The translations under genes and the position numbers were made by a program. Source: JAJDTT01 sp965116695 (GTDB taxonomy: Bacteria > Acidobacteriota > UBA6911 > RPQK01 > JAJDTT01). From it: a stretch of DNA of 64,000 nt. Positions within the stretch are counted from its first letter, which is position 1, and each line of letters starts with the position of its first letter. The stretch lies in NCBI GenBank assembly GCA_965116695.1, contig OZ220706.1, positions 2,294,001 to 2,358,000 on the forward strand. The letters run 5' to 3'. Shown piece after piece: positions 58,896 to 64,000 of the stretch. Below the pieces are notes generated by a model, which was not told the origin of the DNA, ran no database searches, and worked only from the letters and a program-made list of their open reading frames with translations.

Positions 58896-61800
58896 GCTCC
58901 CGTCGCGGCTCCCAGGTGGGTGAGGTACTCGAGAAGGTCGGTCATCTGCTGGACGGTGATGTCCTCCTGGACACCTTCCGGCATGGCGGACACTCCCAGC
59001 GACCGGAGGCTGGCAATCCGGCTGCGGGAGATCGTGTCCTCCTCTCCCTCGCTCCGCCTGAGGGTGACCGCGGCGGGTCCCTGGCCGGCCATCACGCCGG
59101 TCAGGGCGCGCCCGTCTTTGGTCTCGACCAGGTACTCCTCATAGCCGGGAACGATGTTGGAGTTGGGGTCGAGGATATTTTCCAGGAACTCGTACTTGGT
59201 GCGGCCGGAAAGGCTGAGCAGGTCCGGTCCGACCTCCGAACCGGTCTCGCCGACCTTGTGACACTGGCTGCAATTCCGGTTGAAGACCTCACGGCCTGAA
59301 GCGACATCCCCGGTGCTGCGGGCGGCAACACCGTACCGGTCCATCAAAGCCCGCAGGTCGGGAGGAGAACTGCGCAGGAGAACCCGGGCGCGCTCCAGGG
59401 TCTCTCCCTTCGAGATCCGAAACAGCCGGCCCCGCCGGGCGCCCCGGATGGTCCACGGCTGTACGGTTCCCGCCTCGACGGCATCCAGGAGGCTGGGCAC
59501 CCGCTCCGGCTCTTTGAGCATTCCGTCCAATGCCGCGTTCTGGAGCGTCGCCGTGAACGACCGCCAGGCTGCCAGGAGAATTTCAGTCGACCTGGGGTGG
59601 GGCAGGACGATCAGCGCGCGGGTCGCCGCCATCTGGATCTCTTCCGGCTGCCGCGGTTGCAGCAACCTGGCCAGCAGCGGGTAGTCCGCCCGGGAGGCGT
59701 CCAGGGCCGCCAATCGGACAGCGTGGACCCGGGTGCCCGGAGCGGCTTCCTCATCGGCGGTCAGCGCGGCAGCCCGCCGCATCAAGGATCGGAATTGGAG
59801 CGTGTCCGAGAGTTGGACTCCTTCCGCCACTTCAAGAGCCGCAATGCCCAAACGATTCGGCTCGGAGAGCAGCTCCAGCAAGATTCGCTGACCCCGGCGG
59901 GACAGGTCGACTTCCGGCCGGGTCCCCCGTTGCAACCCTTCCGCCAGCCCCTCCAGGCTCAGGGCGGGCCACCACACGGCCGCATCCCTTGCGGCCGCGT
60001 GCGCGGCCGTCAGAACCGCGGTCAGTTCCCGAGCCTGCTGGCGGGCTCCGAGCATGGAAGTCAGCCGGCGCAGGAAGAGCTTCCGGCCGGCCGTCTCCCG
60101 GGAAGTGAACTCTTCACTTCCGATTACGGCTCGAAACCACCGGACCGCGTCCCCACCGGCGGCGCTGAGCACGGCGACCTGAAACCAGGAGTCCTCCATG
60201 TGTTCCTGGGCAATCTTCAACAAGGACTTGAAGGAGTCCCGGGAAGGAAGTTCTCCCAAGGTGCACGCCAACTGGAAGCGGACCCGCTCATCCGGATCGC
60301 CGGTCATTTCCATCATCCGGTCCACGATGCGAGGGTCCGAAAGATAGAATTCCCCCAACCGGACCGCCTGTTCGCGAACCTCCGGGCTTTGGTCTTCCAG
60401 ACCGCCCAGAACCAGATCGGCATCCAGGGCCCCCAGCCCTTCCAGCGTCCAGAGGGCATGCATTCGCCCTTCCGCCGCGGCGCCGGCCCCGGCGAGCTCA
60501 TTCAGGCGCGGAATCGCCGAAGGGTCCTGGCGCTCGACCAGGAGCCGCTGGGCCGTGAGCCGCCACCACCGGTTGGGATGAGATAGAGTTTCGACCAACT
60601 CCGCGGCGCCGGCCCGGTCGAGCCGAGGCGGCTCCGATGGCTCCGGCTCGCCGTGGACGATCCGGTAGATCCTGCCGCGGTCCTGACCCGCGTAAAACAG
60701 TTCGTGGTCGTCGACGAAGTCTTCACGAATCCATTCGGGATGCTCCACGATCTTGCGGTGGAAGTCGGCCACGTAAAGGGCCCCGTCGGGACCGGTGGTG
60801 GTGAAGACGGGCATGAACCAACTGTCCCGGGAAGCCAGGAACTCGGATTCCCCGAAAGCGCCGGCGCCGGTGTAGGTCGCCCCCCGCGCCGACACAATGT
60901 CGCCGTGCACGAGATTGTGGGCCGGCTCCGCGATGAAATGGGCCCCGGCGAAGGGCTGGGGAAACCGGCCGCCGGTATAGACGCTCTGGCCGCAGGCGGA
61001 CGTGAAATGGCCCAGCTCCTTCAACAGGCGGGTCTGGCGAATGTCCTGCAGGTGCGGGTCGTCGGTAATGGGGTAGACCGGGGCCGGCTGGCCGTGATCC
61101 GACGCCGTCTGCATGGGACTCTCGACATGGAGATGAGGATTGCGGTCCAGGTAGCGAATTTCGATGACGGAATGTCTCAGGTGATTGTTGTTCCAGGAGG
61201 GGAACCGGTGGCCCCGGGCGTTGAAGGCTTGACCGAACTCGGAGTTGCCGCTGACCGGCTCGATCCGGAGCTTGTCCGGCTTGAAGCGAATATCCGACCG
61301 CCGTTCGAAGACGTCGACGGGTGCGACCTCGGGATGACCGGGAAAATGGATCGGCTGCCCCTGGTCGCTGAACTGCTTGAAGCGGCGGCCGACCCCGAAT
61401 CTGGGATAGGCGGCGTAGATCCAGTTGTCCATCTCGTAGAGAGGCGTATTGATGCGGAGCTGTGGGTTGACCAGCGCGAAACCGGTCAGGATCACCTTGC
61501 GCTGGTCGGCCCGGCCGTCGCCGTCGGTGTCCGCGAAATAGAGGATGTCGGGAGCGCAGGTGACCAGGATTCCTCCCTTCCAGGGGAGCACGCCATGGGC
61601 CATGTGGAGTCCGTCCACGAACACGCTGCTGTGCTCGAACCGGCCGTCGGCGTCCCGGTCCTCGAGGAGCTTGATCCTGGAGAGAGGCTCATCGGCGATG
61701 GGGTAGTCCCGCATCTCGACCACGAACAGGCGCCCGCGCTCGTCGAACGCCATGGAGATGGGATCCACGACCTCCGGTTCGGCGGCGGCCAACTCGATCC

Positions 61801-61951
61801 GGAAACCCGGAGCCAGTTGAAAGGATTGGAGCGCCGCCTCCGGAGGATAGGGAGGTCCCGAGGGCAAGCAGCCGCCGCTGAGAATCGCGGCCAGGATGGC
61901 GGGGAACCGGACGGCCCGTGTCAGCCTCGTCCCCGCCCGTTTCAGTCTCAA
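58883..61951 (-). CDS. PVC-type membrane-bound dehydrogenase with haem domain, second copy
   Basis: 1022 residues, paralogue of 19734-22799. TTG start (61949-61951) overlaps the upstream stop as TTGA. Basic N-terminus and hydrophobic stretch end in a lipobox (AAILSGGC). Propeller-type dehydrogenase domain: FRIELAAAEPEVVDPISMAF, LLEDRDADGRFEHSSVFVDG, DNWIYAAYPRFG. Helical repeats fill about 460-860, and the haem site CSQCHK is near residue 890, followed by DITVQQMTDLLEYLTHLG. Predicted lipid-anchored redox enzyme of unknown substrate. The extreme C-terminus lies within a palindromic repeat. Confidence 0.88.
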   Translation of the reverse strand: MRLKRAGTRLTRAVRFPAILAAILSGGCLPSGPPYPPEAALQSFQLAPGFRIELAAAEPEVVDPISMAFDERGRLFVVEMRDYPIADEPLSRIKLLEDRDADGRFEHSSVFVDGLHMAHGVLPWKGGILVTCAPDILYFADTDGDGRADQRKVILTGFALVNPQLRINTPLYEMDNWIYAAYPRFGVGRRFKQFSDQGQPIHFPGHPEVAPVDVFERRSDIRFKPDKLRIEPVSGNSEFGQAFNARGHRFPSWNNNHLRHSVIEIRYLDRNPHLHVESPMQTASDHGQPAPVYPITDDPHLQDIRQTRLLKELGHFTSACGQSVYTGGRFPQPFAGAHFIAEPAHNLVHGDIVSARGATYTGAGAFGESEFLASRDSWFMPVFTTTGPDGALYVADFHRKIVEHPEWIREDFVDDHELFYAGQDRGRIYRIVHGEPEPSEPPRLDRAGAAELVETLSHPNRWWRLTAQRLLVERQDPSAIPRLNELAGAGAAAEGRMHALWTLEGLGALDADLVLGGLEDQSPEVREQAVRLGEFYLSDPRIVDRMMEMTGDPDERVRFQLACTLGELPSRDSFKSLLKIAQEHMEDSWFQVAVLSAAGGDAVRWFRAVIGSEEFTSRETAGRKLFLRRLTSMLGARQQARELTAVLTAAHAAARDAAVWWPALSLEGLAEGLQRGTRPEVDLSRRGQRILLELLSEPNRLGIAALEVAEGVQLSDTLQFRSLMRRAAALTADEEAAPGTRVHAVRLAALDASRADYPLLARLLQPRQPEEIQMAATRALIVLPHPRSTEILLAAWRSFTATLQNAALDGMLKEPERVPSLLDAVEAGTVQPWTIRGARRGRLFRISKGETLERARVLLRSSPPDLRALMDRYGVAARSTGDVASGREVFNRNCSQCHKVGETGSEVGPDLLSLSGRTKYEFLENILDPNSNIVPGYEEYLVETKDGRALTGVMAGQGPAAVTLRRSEGEEDTISRSRIASLRSLGVSAMPEGVQEDITVQQMTDLLEYLTHLGAATGAATF

Positions 61952-63525
61952 CCCGAACTGTCCTGGATTCGAAATCGGACGCTCATGTCCTTCTTCCGGC
62001 CCGAGATCAGGTCCTCAATTGAAATCTCGGCGCGGTAGTCCCCGGCGCCGTCGATATAGAGGTGGGTCGAGGCCGACGCCCGTTCTCCCAGGTAGGTCAG
62101 GCCCACGTGATCCAGGCGGATCTCCTGGACCACACGTCCCGCCCGGTCCAACACGCGAAGCGGAATCTTCAGATCCGCTTCCCCGGTGGCGGCGTCGACG
62201 GAGAAGTTGTAGATCTCGAAGTAGAGCCCCACCCGTTCTCCCGCCGCAAACGTATTCTTCTGGAGGTTGGGATAGACCTTGAGCCCGGAAAGTGTGGCAA
62301 AGGGCTCAAGTGGATCAGGCTCCTTTTGGACTCGAATCCGGTCGGCCAGGATCAGCGAACTGGTGAACAGTTCCTCCTCCGGTATGGATGGGACCACTAC
62401 GGAATGGACCGCGGTGCCGATTTTACCGGAGTGGACATCGCGGACCACCCAGTCCAGCTTGTAGCGTCCCGACCTCAGGGGAATCGTGTGCTGATAGAGA
62501 GACTTTCCCTGTTCCACGAACGGGCGGTAACCGGCGTCATCGACGTAGACCTGGTCTTCGAACTCGTAGACGGTCTTCCCCAGGAGGTCCTGGACGGAGC
62601 CGTAGATCTCCACCCGTGCTCTGCGGATTTCGTTCTCCGGCTGATAGGTCAGGAGGCGGTTCCACACCTGGAGCGTGGCCGGCACCATGAACCGCTCCGC
62701 ACGGATCCAGACGATGGAGGCCCGGGTGTCGATGGGCAGATCTTCATAGTGGATGCGCGTCCCCACCACCTTCTGCAGGTCCTTGTACTTGATGTTGGGT
62801 GGAGTGAACGCCTTGAAGTAGTCCTCGATGAGCTGGAGGTTGCTCTTGTTGATGCCGAGACCGGTGTGATCGAGAGGCCGCAGGATCCCTTGCTGCCGGA
62901 CCCGGTCGAGGCGCGTCCTGGATCCGAAGAACTCCTCCATGGTCAGCCCGTAGCCGGTCATCAGCAGGGCGTCCTTCTCGTCCGGACTGAGGGCCAGCCG
63001 GTAGTTGCCGTTCATGCCGGAGTCGACGAATTCGAAGAGGATGTCGTTTCCCAGGCCCTTGATGTGGCGATAGGTCCAGACCTCGTAGGGGAAGGTGACG
63101 GTGGACCCGCCCCCTTCGGCAAGCGAACGATTGTGAAGTCCGCCCATGGGATGCATCTCGATGTGGACCGGCGGGCCGAACACGATATAGATCCGCCCCC
63201 GGTCCGTGAGCCAACCGTCTCGTCCCGCCTTGAAGCGCTCGTTGGCGTAGGCGATGCGGCGGTAGTGCTCCTCCTTGAACTCGTTGATGGAGGTCTTGGG
63301 ATCCGGGTCCCGGCGCCGCCAGAACTGCTCGATGAACCGCTCCTTCTCCTCCGGCGTGGAGAGTTCCTGGAAGACGGTTTTCTCTTCCGGATTGACGATG
63401 TAGCGGACGTCCTCGTCCATCCACTTCTTGAAGTACTGCTCGGATTCCTCGTCCCGGACGGACTGGCCGAGTGAGACGGCAAAAAGGAGGAAAAATAGGC
63501 AAGGTCCCGGGATTACCGGACGCAT
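61948..63525 (-). CDS. GWxTD-domain protein
   Basis: 525 residues from the ATG at 63525 with a Sec signal (PVIPGPCLFFLLFAVSLGQS). The open extension to 63654 overlaps palindromic repeats and is not used. The diagnostic motif G104-W-L-T107-D108 lies in RFKAGRDGWLTDRGRIYIVF; upstream is the typical FWRRRDPDPKTSINEFKEEH. C-terminal half is beta-rich (SGRYKLDWVVRDVHSGK). GWxTD proteins are characteristic of Acidobacteriota and some related phyla, and their role is unknown. Its stop overlaps the TTG of the haem dehydrogenase gene by 4 nt, so the two are translationally coupled. Confidence 0.9.
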   Translation of the reverse strand: MRPVIPGPCLFFLLFAVSLGQSVRDEESEQYFKKWMDEDVRYIVNPEEKTVFQELSTPEEKERFIEQFWRRRDPDPKTSINEFKEEHYRRIAYANERFKAGRDGWLTDRGRIYIVFGPPVHIEMHPMGGLHNRSLAEGGGSTVTFPYEVWTYRHIKGLGNDILFEFVDSGMNGNYRLALSPDEKDALLMTGYGLTMEEFFGSRTRLDRVRQQGILRPLDHTGLGINKSNLQLIEDYFKAFTPPNIKYKDLQKVVGTRIHYEDLPIDTRASIVWIRAERFMVPATLQVWNRLLTYQPENEIRRARVEIYGSVQDLLGKTVYEFEDQVYVDDAGYRPFVEQGKSLYQHTIPLRSGRYKLDWVVRDVHSGKIGTAVHSVVVPSIPEEELFTSSLILADRIRVQKEPDPLEPFATLSGLKVYPNLQKNTFAAGERVGLYFEIYNFSVDAATGEADLKIPLRVLDRAGRVVQEIRLDHVGLTYLGERASASTHLYIDGAGDYRAEISIEDLISGRKKDMSVRFRIQDSSG

Positions 63526-63592
63526 GGGTTGTTCAGAAGTATAGCGGATGCCCGTCTCCGAAGGTAGCCACCCGGTTCGGCCCCATATAGGA

Positions 63593-63659
63593 GTGGGGAC
63601 AGTCCTGTCCCCACCCGGGTAAAGAATCGGGGGCTGACACCCCCCAATTGACATTGGGG
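63593..63659. repeat. Cluster of palindromes upstream of two divergent genes
   Basis: GTGGGGACA (63593-63601) pairs exactly with TGTCCCCAC (63606-63614), loop GTCC. CCCCAAT (63642-63648) pairs exactly with ATTGGGG (63653-63659), loop TGAC. Between them GGGGG (63629-63633) and CCCCC (63641-63645) can also pair. The region lies between the divergent genes at 63525 and 63737. Confidence 0.7.
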
Positions 63660-63736
63660 CTCACCCTCCATATTCTGAGCCGCAAATTTCCACTCAGCTT
63701 CCAGCCCAGTCAATCCGCAAGAACGGGAGATCACCC

Positions 63737-64000
63737 ATGAGGAGTTTGCCGTGGACTCTGTTGTTTGTTACGGGACTCTCCTGCCTTGGCGTTGCTGCCG
63801 CCGGCCCGGCGGCGGAGGCAAAAACCATGGACGTCGTCGTCTTGAAGGATGTCATGGTCCCAATGCGGGACGGGGTCGAACTGGCGACGGACCTGTACCT
63901 GCCTGCGGAGAACGGCCGTCCGCTGGAGGGCAGGTTTCCGGTCGTCCTGCAGCGGACCCCCTACGACAAGGAGAACCAGTTCTACAAGGACCCGGCCACC
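63737..64000 (+). CDS. CocE/NonD hydrolase, N-terminal part (cut by window end)
   Basis: 88 codons are visible and the frame is open at the right edge. GGGAGA precedes the ATG. Sec signal RSLPWTLLFVTGLSCLGVAA, then KTMDVVVLKDVMVPMRDGV and LPAENGRPLEGRFPVVLQRT, followed by PYDKENQFYKDP. This part is nearly colinear with the protein at 33875-35782 (VMIPMRDGVKLATDIYLPAE, RTPYDKEGNFFKEA), so it is a paralogue of the short type. The catalytic triad is beyond the window. Confidence 0.88.
   Translation, partial: MRSLPWTLLFVTGLSCLGVAAAGPAAEAKTMDVVVLKDVMVPMRDGVELATDLYLPAENGRPLEGRFPVVLQRTPYDKENQFYKDPAT

Overview
The window is GC-rich bacterial chromosome, densely packed with short intergenic gaps. I found no rRNA, tRNA, insertion sequence, CRISPR array or complete prophage. 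The gene content points to Acidobacteriota, most likely an uncultivated lineage. The main clues are a large Oar-type TonB-dependent receptor with an N-terminal carboxypeptidase-regulatory domain, a GWxTD-domain protein, CRTAC1 (FG-GAP plus ASPIC/UnbV) proteins, and the PSD1/DUF1501 and PVC-type haem dehydrogenase families shared with Planctomycetota and Verrucomicrobiota. This placement is inferred from families only.

Layout. 1-2914 (minus): a five-gene cluster with a lipoprotein, a periplasmic coiled-coil protein, a cytoplasmic helical protein, a holin-like two-helix membrane protein and an outer-membrane barrel; no function is recognised for the set. 3679-6039: one polypeptide fusing GAF, PAS, histidine kinase, receiver and OmpR-type DNA-binding domains. 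6613-10625: two overlapping transporter genes (NCS2 permease fused to an RsbW-like domain, then an SLC13-type carrier) and an unknown soluble protein. 10731-18629 (minus): a secreted CocE/NonD hydrolase, hydantoinase/oxoprolinase subunits B and A, a MORN-repeat protein and a sialidase-like BNR protein. 18870-19545: a VapBC-like pair whose toxin gene carries an in-frame stop. 19734-31553 (minus): two CocE/NonD hydrolases, a Gfo/Idh oxidoreductase, an aminotransferase, a DUF6036-type nucleotidyltransferase pair, a threonine-dehydrogenase-like enzyme and a cytochrome-c-tailed dehydrogenase. 31790-42559: a DUF3604 lipoprotein, another CocE hydrolase, an APC permease, a ceramidase-like protein, a GSA-type aminotransferase and a TPR/FG-GAP/ASPIC protein. 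42715-47198: a PSD1 plus DUF1501 pair. 47393-54040 (minus): SGNH-like and CRTAC1 proteins and the TonB receptor. 54156-64000: a serine beta-lactamase-like hydrolase, a CocE hydrolase, a TPR protein, a second haem-tailed dehydrogenase, the GWxTD protein and the start of a sixth CocE hydrolase.

The whole reads as an exported scavenging and catabolic island: many proteins carry Sec, Tat or lipoprotein signals, and six are CocE/NonD-type alpha/beta hydrolases.

The most unusual signal is not a protein. A family of short GC-rich palindromes recurs in the intergenic spaces. Stem sequences differ from copy to copy but the arms stay complementary, loops are often AGAA or its complement, and many copies sit within about 15 nt of a stop codon. 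Four perfect copies lie in one 195-bp gap at 47199-47392, and one copy contains a gene's stop codon.
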